In this document: piece after piece, positions 34,005-45,600 of the stretch | How positions within the stretch are numbered: the stretch's first letter is position 1 | Layout of the letters: each line of letters opens with the position of its first letter | Notes under the pieces: generated by a model | Told to the model about the DNA's origin: nothing | Databases searched by the model: none | What the model saw: only the letters and a program-made list of their open reading frames with translations | Program-made: the position numbers and the translations under genes | Source of the DNA: Silurus meridionalis | Lineage: Eukaryota; Chordata; Actinopteri; Siluriformes; Siluridae | DNA length: 64,000 nt | Reading direction: 5' to 3' | NCBI RefSeq assembly: GCF_014805685.1 | Contig: NC_060885.1 | Span: forward strand, 31,639,132 to 31,703,131

Positions 34005-34046
34005 CTGGTTGCAGGTTCGGTGTGTCCAGACGGTCCTCATCCACGT
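34005..34046 (-). CDS. Micro-exon 4, 42 nt
   Basis: Acceptor 'ctgattttag', donor 'gtataa'. Phase 1/1, reading DVDEDRLDTPNLQP. Only about 0.6 kb from the 24-nt exon. The first residues vaguely resemble the DVDDRFET stretch of vertebrate ASPH, but the order of such matches along the gene does not fit, so this is not used for identification. Confidence 0.66.
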
Positions 34047-34666
34047 CTAAAATCAGAAACAAAAATCACAAGAAGCACACTGTTTCATTAGCCAGATCTT
34101 ACCAACACACATTTCTTATTCTTTTCTCATTAGAACCGTGGGTGTAATCCCACCACGGAGCTTCTCGGATCGATATCTAATCAAGCTTCCAAGCTGGAAT
34201 TAAAACCCCACAAACCCGCCGGAGAAAATCGTTGACAGTGCTGCAACATACTGTATAATAATAACGAGGCTTGCGTGTACCAGGGTGAGTTTTGGTGTTC
34301 ACTTCAGGGCCTGAATCGAAAAAACAAATACATACACTCCTGTATACACTGCGTATGCTGTAAACCTGTAAATCTTCCACTCATCAAATACTTTTGTTGT
34401 CTCTTGGTTTGGATTATGTAATTCACTGTTTATTGATTTAAAAAAAAAAAAAGAATATGGACAAATCAAAGACTGCAGCTTTTTATACAGACAACTGCAT
34501 TCCATTCAATACAGAATACATTAAAACCTCGCTACAGGTAGAATCCACATCTTTGGTGAGGATTATTCTTCAAATGTCTGATGTCTGGATAAGTTCTATC
34601 CATAACATCAAGTAAATCTGCAAATAAATTTCACCCTGATATGTGAATAAAACAACATTCGCTTAC

Positions 34667-34690
34667 CGGCTTGGCTAAACATCTCAACAT
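34667..34690 (-). CDS. Micro-exon 3, 24 nt
   Basis: A 24-nt exon, DVEMFSQA, between acceptor 'ttcttttccag' and donor 'gtaagc'. Phase 1/1. At eight codons it is within the size range of alternatively spliced micro-exons. It is supported by splice signals and phase agreement with its neighbours rather than by length. Confidence 0.62.
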
Positions 34691-35099
34691 CTGGAAAAGA
34701 AAAAAATATGCATAATGTCATTGTCAGTGTCTCATCAGTCCCTGTTAGTATTAGTTAACTAATTACCCTAGCTTGCTCTCTAGATTAGATTCATTAGCAT
34801 CGGTAATGAAGATTGGTGCAAATGTGGTGATGAGCAGGTTGTTTGCATTGCTGTTGATGGAGGAGGAAAAATCAAGAGAATTGAGCCACTTTGTGCGAAT
34901 GATTGTATGCTGCCACTGTTACAGTGGGACGTCGCACAGCGTACTAATTAGCACCCCAAAAATAGATCCCTTGTTATTTTTAGTCATACAGCAACTTTAG
35001 AATACTGGCGAATAAATATTTCCGACTTAATTTCTGATATTTGAAAATGATATCTTTACCCAATAGTCTACCACAACCATGTTTTTAGAACTTGAGAGA

Positions 35100-36000
35100 A
35101 AAAAAACTCTTCTTGAGATAAATATTCAGACCCCTGGCTAAAAGCCCTCCGAACTGATCTCTGGTGCATCCTGTGTACTTTGATCACCACGAGATGTCTC
35201 TAGAATGTGATTAGAATTCGCCTGTCACAAAGATTGGACATGATCTGACAGGCACACACCTGTGTGTCTAGGTTCCACCAATTCACAAAGCATGTCAGAC
35301 CCAAATCCTAGCCATGAAATCCCAGGAACTCTCCACAGACCTCAACGATCAAACTGTCAAGACACAGATATGGAGTATAAAATAACGAAAGAGTATAAAA
35401 TCAGTGGATGTTCCCACAAGCGCAGTGGGCTCCATCATTGAGAAATGGAAATAGTGTAGAAAGCCCAGGACTCTTCCTCAAGCTGGACACCTTCTCAAAC
35501 TCAATGGCCATCATAGCAGCACTTCAGAGAGTCCTTGGCAGCGATAGTGGGTTGTCTGGAAGACCACCGTTCTTACAAACACTCCGTCAGGGAAGGTTTG
35601 GTGATAGTAGAGTGGCAGAAATTACCAGCTTTTCCTAAGTAAAAGGCAAATTGTAATTTGGAGTCTGAATGCACAAGATTCTCCAGACTAATGGAAGGAA
35701 AAACTAGGCTAAAATCCGTGAGCTTTATCTGCCGAAACCCAGGCACTTCGCATAAACCGTCTAACCCATTTGCTACGGCAGGATGGTTCTATGATGGAAC
35801 TTCTCAAATGCTCCCCATCCACAATCTGATCTTGAAAAGATCTGCCAGAAAGAAATACAGAAGCTTTCCAAATGCAAGTTGTTGAGACTACCCAAGAATT
35901 GGTGCTACAAGTGATTCACACTGAATTAGGGGTCTGAATATTTATATAAATGTGAAATCCAAAAAACTGATCCATTTAAAACAAAATAGAACAACATTTA
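35100..36000 (+). mobile_element. Decayed Tc1-type element (second Tc1 family)
   Basis: Left terminal motif 'aatattcagacccctggct' and right terminal motif 'ggggtctgaatatttatata' are inverted. The interior keeps stretches like the N-terminal transposase region (around 35310-35470, including an 'ctccatcattgagaaatgg' block) and a C-terminal piece near 35810-35880, but the catalytic core is largely gone. Heavily diverged and unrelated in sequence to the 8496-10102 element. Confidence 0.65.
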
Positions 36001-36049
36001 GTATAAAAACCTAAAGGGCTGGATTGATGTATATGTAAATACAAACTAA

Positions 36050-36880
36050 CAGTGGTATAAAGTATTTGAGTAAATGTACTTCTTTGCTGTACTTAAATTA
36101 TTTTCTGGTTACTTTTTTGTTTTACTGAGTATCAAAGATAAAAGCAACTTTTACTCTCTACTCAACTACGGTTACGATTCAATAGATGTACTTTTTAATC
36201 TACTATATTTGAATTGACAATTAGCATTACCAATTACATTTTGCAGCAATGTCGAAGAATAATCATTAATGCTGAGCCTTAATGTTGAATCATTAAAGCT
36301 AAACACTCCCCTACCCACATCTGCTGCCTGGGAGCAACAGCTTTTTAGCACTTCTGAATTTATTTTCAGTTCAAACTCTTTTGTTGAACCAGCTTTTGTT
36401 GAAGTTAAACAAAAATATCGTCCCTCTTTGAGAGCTGCATCAAATCTGGTTTTACTTGATCTAAAATGATTTACATTGAATACTAATGGTTTTTCTACAT
36501 TGTGACATGATCCTGTAATTGTATTGATTAATAGATGATACTTTTATGAAAGATAGCTTTACAACTTTGTCTCTTTTGTTTTTTATCCTTGTTTCATTCT
36601 GGCATGTTGAAGAGGCGGCTGCTGTGTTGATCTTTGGTTCATGTAGTGTTGAGGTTTATAATTAATTGGATTTGTATTTCGTGGAATAAAACTTCAAAAA
36701 TCAACTGCTTATGGCTTTTCAATAAAGTGTTTAGTGCATCATTTAATAAAAGTCAAATAATCAAGTATTGTTCAAATCAGAAACTTTTACACAAGTCATA
36801 TTGGAATTGGTGATTTTTTATCTTGAAGTAATACAAAACTTTTTGTAGTAAGGTATCTATAATTTTACTCAGTAATGCTT
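36050..36880 (-). mobile_element. hAT-like MITE, second family
   Basis: Terminus 'cagtggtataaagtatttga'. Interior blocks 'cattctggcatgttgaag' and 'gatctttggttcatg' are the reverse complement of 14058-14735 text. The right end is diffuse. It lies between the exons at 34667-34690 and 36980-37033. Confidence 0.5.
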
Positions 36881-36979
36881 TTCAGGCAATATATACAACT
36901 CTTTTATGTCATATGCACATATTTGTATTATATAAATTTAAGAAATGCTCCACCTGAACATGAAAGAAGATCGCCTTAC

Positions 36980-37033
36980 CTTGGTCTGGCTGGCTCTCCA
37001 TGTAAACATCATCAGTATCATTTTGATTAGCAT
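36980..37033 (-). CDS. Micro-exon 2, 54 nt
   Basis: Acceptor 'tttcttttccag' and donor 'gtaagg' are both strong. Phase 1/1, reading DANQNDTDDVYMESQPDQ, acidic and free of basic residues. Its acceptor tract resembles that of the 24-nt exon at 34667-34690, which also starts with a D codon split after G, hinting that some of these exons arose by duplication. Confidence 0.75.
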
Positions 37034-38035
37034 CTGGAAAAGAAACAAATGCTAGTATCAGTTCAACAATGCTTTAATAGCTGGTACAAAAATCACTAAG
37101 AACACCGAGCAAGTTCACACACAACCTTAGGTAACACTTTTTTGTTTACTTTTTGCACCAATTAATAAAATGTACTCTGATATAATATGGATGCTAAAAT
37201 GCAGAATATCAGATTGAAGGATTTGCATAATAGAGATATATTTTATATATCGATACACGCACTATGAAATCATAATAAAAAAAGGCATACATAGCAATCG
37301 CTTTATTTCTCGATGTAATCTTTAGTAATGCGGTGTAATGTAGCCATCAGGGGTTTTCTGCATGCTTTCTGCTTCTTTTTCAGTTTGATCTTAAGTGTAC
37401 AGTAACTTATCTAAAGTCCATTTTATGTCAAGACTATTCAGGTTTGGCAGTAGGAAGCTCTTACAGATATGACATTAAGTCAATATGACCTGAAGGCCAC
37501 TGTGATCCATTTGGCTGTGTTTGAGCAGCTTCTGTGCTTCTGTACACTTCAGAATTCATCCTGCTGTAGCCAGAATAGGTCACATCACTGATAAAGAATA
37601 GTGAAGTTGCTCACTGGCTGCCACATAATCAGGCCATGATGTTACCTCAATGTATGATGAAGTGGGTACACCTTAAAAACATTCTTCCTAGAGGTTTTTG
37701 CTACAACAGTCAACTTATGAAACCATTTTGTTAGCATATCGGGGAGCTCTATGATAAAGATTAACTGTTTGAATACACTTACTGAGCAATCGGCCAATAT
37801 TCACATAAAAAAAATCTGGTTTCTCTTAAGGTTTGCTCCTCATGTCTTTACAGGGACGGTTTTCTCGCCACAGTAAACACTGGCTCGCTCATTATGAAAA
37901 AAACATACTTATAGGAAAATACAAAACTTATAGGTTCTAAACTTATACATTCCAACTTTATAACCTCTTTATCTCTTTGTAGCTGCTTTGGGAAAATATC
38001 TGTTGTTAAAAGTGCTTCACATATGAATTATAAGA
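37034..38035. other. Intronic DNA
   Basis: Nothing recognised except a short piece near 37985-38025 ('gctgctttgggaaaatat', 'gttgttaaaagtgctt') that may belong to repeat 'Y' in inverse orientation. Confidence 0.4.
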
Positions 38036-38475
38036 AAAATTTTAACTAGTGGAAACTGCATTTATTTTTTGACATCGTCCCCTGCCACATTTATACACTT
38101 ACTCCAGCATTTATCTAACGCCTGAAAAGATTTGCCATAGAAAGATTTGTCGGTACGCCTGAACCATCATTCATCTTCACATCAAGAAACCACCACAACC
38201 CCCATGGGATCGTCACTGATGGCCATCTTTGAAACGTTTACACCATTCGAGCGCCTCATCACCGTACTGTGCTCGAAGTCTTCTGTAAATATCTGTGTTT
38301 TTTTTTTACATTTGTTCAATAGGAAATTCAGCACCACACGCTGTCCCATGCCTGAACTAACACTGTTGGACTGCCATCTTGATTGCCATCTCATCTCTGG
38401 ACCGGCCCATGACATGTGAGCCTAGCATCCATTTTTATACATGTAACATTAAATGTCCTGGTTTGACTTGAGAAC
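38036..38475 (-). mobile_element. Mariner-like element relic, internally deleted
   Basis: Minus-strand translation with breaks gives 'DIYRRLRAQYGDEALEWCKR' and 'FKDGH', the mariner N-terminal domain, and near the left end 'DKCWSKCI', the C-terminal signature. Same architecture and terminal text as 2340-2845. Catalytic core absent. Confidence 0.65.
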
Positions 38476-38959
38476 GCCTCATGTGTTGTAGATATTGTGT
38501 AGATATTCTGAAGTTTTCCCACACAACAATCTCAAAAATTTCCACTCCAACTTGCAGAACCTTTTCAGAACCATTAAGCCACAGTTCTGCATGAGTAAGT
38601 ACAAAGCAAGACAAGAATGACCAGAAGAGTTTGAACTAAAATTAGTTTGAAGAATAAGCAAACCTTTTTACAACCGTGGTGAGCTGAAAAGGATCTTGGA
38701 CACGTTGGACTTTAAGGCGAATGTGCTACAACCACAGAAAACCACATCTACTACTATCAGCCAAGAACACAAATCTACAGGAGGCTCGGGTGGACGCAAG
38801 CTCGGTTAAACTGGGTAGCAGGACAATGAAAAAAGACAAGGTGACATTTTTCCAATCTTCAACTGTCCACTTTGCGTAACTGCCTCATCTTCAGTAACTG
38901 ATTTCTACTGGTCAGGGTCATAGTGGCATCAGGCTGGGTATGGGATGAGACACTTGTCC

Positions 38960-39022
<63 letters not shown>
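38960..39022. repeat. (CA)n microsatellite
   Basis: About 31 CA units. Confidence 0.97.
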
Positions 39023-39029
<7 letters not shown>

Positions 39030-39089
39030 TAAACAGACACATCCATATCTTCAAACCCATTCACCCCTAGGTCCAATTCAATACAAATC

Positions 39090-39480
39090 CCCCTTCTTGC
39101 ATGTTTTTATGAGTTGGGAAGAAACCACGAAGTGCATGAAAACAACATACAGACTGTGTAACTGTTTCTTTCCACAAACCATCAGACTCAACATAAAGGG
39201 ACTGGACGGCCACACACATAGAAATTAAAAGAATTAATAACAGTAAAATTGCTGTTTTGCATAAATTGCTGCAAACAATTCTTTTATATTTTAAAATAGT
39301 AGCTATTTTTATACAACAATCCATCTGCGCAAACCTTCTGTACCATACTGGTCATTGTTACAGTGTGGCTGTGTTTACTGTGTTGATAGTCACTTTGTTT
39401 ACTGTCTCTGCGTTGCATTTATGTTACGATTACCTTACGTATCTATGTTACGAATTCTTTTGCATGTAAAGTGCACATGT
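39090..39480 (+). mobile_element. L2-like LINE 3'-end relic
   Basis: Around 39160-39200 the plus strand reads 'CNCFFPQTIRL', the FFPQ(A/T)IRL motif common near the C-terminus of fish L2-type reverse transcriptases. A T-rich 3' UTR-like stretch ('gtgtttactgtgttgatag') follows. Related motifs occur at 58871-59098. Confidence 0.5.
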
Positions 39481-40967
39481 GCACTTTATGTAGTTAGTTT
39501 TTAAGTTGTATGTAGTCCTGTGTTCAGTCTTCATTTTTGCTAATTTACGTTGTCCGATTAATCAACTGATATTTAAAAAAAATGGTTACTTTAGTAGTAA
39601 AAAAAACAAAAATGGTACTCAACTTTATTAGAACAATAAAAAATAAAAGTATATGTAATTTCAATGCTCTGGCATTTGTAAAGACATTTAAAGATGGCCA
39701 TTTTAAGCATGACTGGATTTAAATGAAATGGTAATATTCTATTTGTAACATTAACTGAAGTTGATAAATGTATGTTTATTGTTTGTTCATTCCAACATTT
39801 ACTAATGCATTTTTAAATGAAGCTCATTTTTATTTTATCTTTTAACTTTAGTTATGCACTATGAACTAACATGGATGAAGTACAGAGCAGTCTCGTGTGT
39901 CAAAACAAACAGCACATGGCTTCAGTGATTCGCCCCTAGAGGCCGCTCTTGTACTGTATAATGACAGCAGAACTGACAGCAACCCAGAAAAACTATTGTA
40001 TTTTTGCAGATAACCGATAGTTCTAGCAATTAACTATTGTTGCAGATTAATCGCAAACACTGATGAATCTGCCGACCTCTACAACAGACTATTGAATGGA
40101 TTTCATGATGATCCTCCTCGCTGGCAGTGACACTCCTGTGGCCCACGTGAACAGCAACAGTCTTTGAATGTAAATGACTAGAATTCGGTTACGCAGCAAA
40201 ACCATAGTATAAGAACTACAGATATACAGTACATAGATGGAAAAAGTAATACAATTTCATTTACATTCAGTATACGATGTCTAAAACTTCTGAAAAGTTG
40301 ATTCAGGACTTGGAACTATTCTGATTTTTATCAAATATATTCCGCGTGGGTGTTTGTTCATATGGTTGCTCTTCTCTTGTTTATTAATACCAATTGCCCT
40401 CCTATTGCCCCCCCCACACAAAAAAAAAGAAAAGAAACACACACATGTACACACAAACCATATTGTAACACTTCTCTTGGTTCCTGAAACCCTATTTCTT
40501 TTCAATTCCGAATTCCACACCATTATTCTCTAGTTCAGGTGTTCAGAAATAAAGCAAAAGAAAAAAAAAGTCCACCACCAGATGGTGGCAGCGTAACAGG
40601 GTTCACTCAAGCTCTTATCTATCCAGTGACCCACACAGTTATGTAAATGGTCTGAGCTTTCCAAGCACAACCTTTTACCGGCAAAAAGAAAAAAGAGAGA
40701 GAACATTTTAATGCCGTGTTTTGAAAACCATAATGTGCCTATGCATTTTTTCTCCCATCTAGGTTGGATTTATTAGGGAAGCTAATAGTGAGAAAATCAG
40801 AAGCAGCCTTCACATCGCAGCTGCAAACGGTCACACTTATCTGACCACAGCAGCACAGAAAAGCTCTTCCATGAATTATTCATGAGACATAAAAGAGGAA
40901 GAAAAGGTGAGTGACAGTGTCAGGATCAACAGCTGTAGCTCTGCAGCCTGCTAGTTCATGCATTACA

Positions 40968-40968
<1 letters not shown>
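39481..40968. other. Intronic DNA; possible hAT-like fragment at 39549-40083
   Basis: 'gattaatcaactgata' near 39556 and 'gattaatcgcaaacactgat' near 40046 recall the 'cgattaatcgg'-bearing non-autonomous hAT repeats of fish, but terminal repeats are not clear. The rest is unique. Confidence 0.3.

Positions 40969-41025
<57 letters not shown>
40969..41025. repeat. (GT)n microsatellite
   Basis: About 28 GT units abutting the left end of the 41028-42077 MITE. Confidence 0.97.
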
Positions 41026-41026
<1 letters not shown>

Positions 41027-41027
41027 C

Positions 41028-42077
41028 TAGTGATGGGAAGATCGGATCACATTAGTGACTTGGTTCTTTGAATCTTGTTCATCAAAATGAACGTCTACAT
41101 GCACCAACTTTGACTACAATTCCAATAATGAATTCCAAATATATTAATATCCAATAAATAATTCCAAATATGACAATGCATCTAAGGACAAATTATAATA
41201 AACAGCTTCACCTCTCATATCTTCTGGTTTGTGTCTTCAGTTCTTTTGTCATGTGACTCCCATTGTTATTGTAACATTGTGTAGTGTCTATATGAGTCAC
41301 GTGACAAAAGAACGAACGACTCGGAACAAAAGACTCATGAGATAAACTACTCATTTATGTTTCCTGCACACAACCTACAGAAATAGACGATGCTTTTTAC
41401 GATGTGCGTCCAGTAGAAAATGAACGAATCATTCTTTAAGACGACTCGTTTTTCTGAATCACATTAAAGAATCATTCAAAATGAACGAATCGTTTATAAA
41501 CGACGATCATTACACGTGGCTACCCTTTGTAAGGAAGCATCATGCAATTGATGGACTGTAGTGATGGGTTTATGATGTTTCGTCTTCAATGTGAGTCAGA
41601 AGAACAAGTCGTTTCAAACAATGATTTGTTCAATTTCTTCTGCCGGCATCACAAATTCTCCGGGATGTCCAGGAAACAGAATCGAGTCATTTGCATATCG
41701 ACTCTTTTGGTCCGAGTTGTTCGTTCTTTTATCACGTGACTTCCATAGATGCTATGCAGTGCATTACACAGGAAACAGAATCGAGTAGTTTCATCTAATG
41801 AGTCCTCTGGTCTGAGTCTTTTGTCACGACTCCCATATTCGCTATGCAGTTACATATACAGTACAGTTTACAGTACTATACTATATACATACTATTATAG
41901 TCAAAGTTGGTGCATGTAGACGTGTTTGGGGGATCTGCTCATTGCAAATGTAACATTTTATTTTATTTCTGATCAAAAGAACGAAATGATCTAAATGACT
42001 CAACATAAATATTCGTTTATTTTGATGAACGAGATTCGACAAACCATCACTGAAATAATCCGATCTTTCCATCACTA
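41028..42077. mobile_element. hAT-like non-autonomous element, 1050 bp, long imperfect TIRs
   Basis: Left end 'tagtgatgggaagatcggat' and right end 'atccgatctttccatcacta' are inverted repeats that continue imperfectly for about 65 bp ('ttcatcaaaatgaacg' inside the left, 'tattttgatgaacgagattc' inside the right). The interior is full of short 'gaacgaatc' and 'gactc' motifs and has no coding capacity. No clear target duplication; the left flank is the GT microsatellite. Confidence 0.65.
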
Positions 42078-42883
42078 AAAGGCTGACGGACCTTGAGCTT
42101 CCTTTAAGTTGGAAAAATGCAGCCTACATGTTTAATCCATGTAAACTCAAGGCTTAGTGCTGTTCTTTTCCTCTCTAAAATTCTCACTCGTATCTCTTCT
42201 TTTCTCTCCTCTCTTGCCCCTTCAGTCCTATTTATCTTCTCAATGCTGAATACACAGTTAACAGACTGACCCTAAGCCCCACATCTCGATTCGCTTGTGT
42301 ATCCGGCTACCTCTTAATCCCTCGAAATCACACACAAGTTTGCACGAGACGTCCCAGTAGGCTTTTGGATTCCACTCCTTCCCTAGCATCATTTCATCCC
42401 CCTTTTTATGGATGACATCACAGTGTCTGCTCATGACTGCTTATGGATGCTGTATAGTCACTGCATTCTGTGCTAATCAACATTGCCAACACATCGACAG
42501 ATTAGCAAATAAAATCTATAAAATAGTTAGCGCTAGTTGTTATGGAGTTCTATATTATTTGATTGGCTGAAACCAGTTGTCTGTTAATAATTTATAGTGT
42601 TCTAGAGAGCTAGTTATATGTATCATAGGCCATCACAAGTATATTATCATGTTTGTAAACCATGTTGTTGGCAAACAACAATCTGTGTTCTGTCCTCCGT
42701 CTGTCTTTGTTTTCTGATCGACGTGTGTGCGTATCGCCGGTCCTCCGAGCATGCGACTTAATCCTTTTAAACTCTTAAATCACTCCATCAATAATCAGAT
42801 CACAGCTGATGAGTGTAGAACAGCAGGTGGGACGATTCAGAGCAAGCAATACATTCTAGAGTTACAGCATGATGGAAGGAAGG
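42078..42883. other. Intronic DNA, nothing recognised
   Basis: Unique sequence; pyrimidine-rich near 42170-42240. Confidence 0.4.
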
Positions 42884-42994
42884 AATGAGCTGTTTTCTTC
42901 TTATATGTACATTACAGGTACATTAAAGTTACATCATGTAAAAAGAGAGAAAGAAAGAGAAAGAAACAAACAAACAAACAAAGAAAAAAAGAAA

Positions 42995-43035
<41 letters not shown>

Positions 43036-43039
43036 AGTA

Positions 43040-43099
<60 letters not shown>

Positions 43100-43214
43100 A
43101 AATAAAGAAAGGAACTGTTTTTCTTATATGTACCTTACAGGTACATTAAAGTTACATCATGTAGAAAGAGAGAAAGAAAGAGAAAGAAAGAAACAAACAA
43201 ACAAAGAAAAAGGA

Positions 43215-43278
<64 letters not shown>

Positions 43279-43287
43279 AGTAAAGTA

Positions 43288-43359
<72 letters not shown>

Positions 43360-43420
43360 AAATAAAGAAAGGAACTGTTTTTCTTATATGTACCTTACAG
43401 GTACATTAAAGTTAAAGCAT

Positions 43421-43517
<97 letters not shown>

Positions 43518-43522
43518 AAATA

Positions 43523-43558
<36 letters not shown>

Positions 43559-43574
43559 AAAGTAAAGAAAAATA

Positions 43575-43626
<52 letters not shown>

Positions 43627-43703
43627 AAAGTAAAGGAAGGAAGGAGCTGTTTTCCTCTTATATGTACATTACAGGTACATTAAAGTTACAGCATGTAGAA
43701 TGA

Positions 43704-43763
<60 letters not shown>

Positions 43764-43875
43764 AAAGTAAAGAAAGGAGCTGTTTTCTTGGTATACATTA
43801 AAGTTACAGCATGTAGAAAGAACGAAAGAAAGAACAAAAGGAAAGTAAAGAAAGAAAATTAAAGAAAGAAAAGTA
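42884..43875. repeat. Higher-order (GAAA)n array with conserved spacers
   Basis: Five units, each beginning with a spacer of about 60 bp ('gctgttttcttcttatatgt', then 'acaggtacattaaagttac' and 'atcatgta') followed by a GAAA run of varying length. Units start near 42884, 43110, 43370, 43640 and 43775, becoming shorter to the right. The first two also share an 'acaaacaaacaaa' variant block. Nearly 1 kb is purine-rich on the plus strand. The apparent KERK-repeat frames are artefacts. A minus-strand type-II SINE adjoins the right end. Confidence 0.93.
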
Positions 43876-43924
43876 AAGAAAAAAAGAGAAAGGGAAAAAA
43901 ATTCATTCTTCGCATTTTCCTCGT

Positions 43925-44085
43925 GACGTTAGAAAGCTGGGATCAGAACGCAGGGTCAGCCGTGATGCAGGGCCCTTCGGAGCACAGAGGTTTAAGGGCC
44001 TTGCACAGGGGCCCCAAGAGTGACAACTTGACGATAGTTGGGGCCGATCTTCTGATCAATAACCAAGACATTGCAGTGGTTTATT
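43925..44085 (-). mobile_element. tRNA-derived SINE, type II
   Basis: 'gtcagccgtgatgcagggcc' (antisense body) and 'gtttaagggccttgcacagg' (antisense core), with a 'cttctgatcaataaccaag' head. Its 3' tail faces the GAAA array. Confidence 0.65.
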
Positions 44086-44232
44086 TTTTTGAACTTTGCT
44101 CAATCAGGAACCTGGGCCACTAATTTATCCATTTTTGACTCCCAATATACACAGTAAACATGACTATTCAGTAAAATCGTACATTTTGCCTTACAATCAG
44201 CATTTAACGGTGTTCCACTGATAAAGAGCCCC

Positions 44233-44272
<40 letters not shown>

Positions 44273-44904
44273 ATTAATGATAGGCTAACCAAATAAACAT
44301 TATTTCCAGGTGCATGGTGTCCCCTGGGTGTTTCTATGAAATATGCTATGCTTTTAAAACAGGCTAGCTGGCTATATAAAGAACAACACCTAATGGCTGC
44401 AAATCAGAGGCACAGCAACAAAGTGATCCTACTTCCATTTAGGACTATTAAATATGCACCAGCATTAAGCAGCATAGCTGTAATATTTGCAGGGTTGCTG
44501 CTGATGTGCTTGTAGTGTTCCACTTCTGAAACTGGAATGCAGGGGATATATAGTGCAAAGATTTGTAACGTCTCACTTTTTCCCCTCCTTCGGGACAGTG
44601 TATTGATTTCTACACCGTAATGCTACGCTCGCACCAGCGCGTGACAAACCGATGATTCGTTTCCTGTGTGCACAAAAAAATGCAGTTTCGAAGACAGTGA
44701 CAAGTGACATCACAACCAACTATATTTCACTGGAGATTTTCTCGATCCTGTGGTAAAGCTACAAATTTAAAATGCAGGCTGAAGTTCGCCTGGAGACGAA
44801 TCTTATGGTATCTGGGCTTCATCAGATACAATATGAGTTTTTATGTTTAATTATTTCACATCTGGAAAAAAAACTATTGTTAATGCTGTTGTTTCTCATT
44901 ATAC
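44086..44904. other. Intronic DNA with an AT microsatellite
   Basis: (AT)n at 44238-44270; otherwise nothing recognised. Confidence 0.45.
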
Positions 44905-45085
44905 TGTTAAAGTTTAAAGGCTAAGATGTTTGACTTTGGATCGAAAGGTCATGAGTTTAAATCGCAGCACCACCAAGTTGCCACTGGGGGCCCTTGAGCG
45001 AGGCCCTTAACCTTTAACTGCTCAGGTGGACAATATGACAAAAATGTAAGTCGCTTTGGATAATGCCATAAATATAAATGTATCA
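44905..45085 (+). mobile_element. tRNA-derived SINE, type I
   Basis: Degenerate head ('ggctaagatgtttgac', 'ggtcatgagtttaaatcgca'), core 'cccttgagcgaggcccttaa', and tail 'gtaagtcgctttggataatg' with 'ccataaatataaatg'. Confidence 0.72.
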
Positions 45086-45151
45086 TGATCTTCGTGAGAT
45101 AATTTAAGAAAGTTGTGATTCAGAGCAAGAACCAAATTCTAGTTATAGCGT

Positions 45152-45152
<1 letters not shown>

Positions 45153-45211
<59 letters not shown>
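45153..45211. repeat. (GAAA)n microsatellite
   Basis: About 15 GAAA units immediately left of another minus-strand type-II SINE, the same arrangement as at 42884-44085. Confidence 0.96.
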
Positions 45212-45212
<1 letters not shown>

Positions 45213-45415
45213 AGCAGCACAGTGAAATTCTTGCTTTGGGGTAAAAGAACAAGGTACTGACAAGGTTCATGATATGATCACACAGGGTTAAGGGCCTTGT
45301 CTAAGGGCCCCAAGAGTGGCACTTTGGCGATACTGGGGCCGAACTTCTGATTGGTAACCTAGACATTGCTCAACCATGCCTGGGACACTAGGACATTCAT
45401 GCCTCCCAATATACA
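45212..45415 (-). mobile_element. tRNA-derived SINE, type II
   Basis: Antisense tail 'cagcacagtgaaattcttgc' at the left, core 'gttaagggccttgtctaagg', and head 'cttctgattggtaacctaga' at the right. Confidence 0.68.
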
Positions 45416-45479
45416 TAGTACACATAAAAAAAAAAAATCAACACTAATCCTTTAATAAATCAAAATAAATATCAAAAAC

Positions 45480-45600
45480 AAGAGGTTTTTTACTTTTCAC
45501 ATGTACATTACAACACAGAGAAATTCTTTACATCCCAGCGATGTTAGGACGCTGTGTTAGGGGCCTTGCTCGAGAGCCAAAGAGTGCTTGACACATTTAA
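45480..45600 (-). mobile_element. SINE type II, truncated
   Basis: Antisense tail 'cacatgtacattacaacaca' and 'gagaaattctttacatccc' and part of the core ('taggggccttgctcgagagc'). The head is missing. Confidence 0.6.

Noticed and set aside
34773..35000. Open frame upstream of micro-exon 3
   Set aside because: No splice signals in a compatible phase and no recognisable motif.
42869..43633. Open frames encoding long KERK repeats
   Set aside because: They are translations of the GAAA microsatellite and have no other support.
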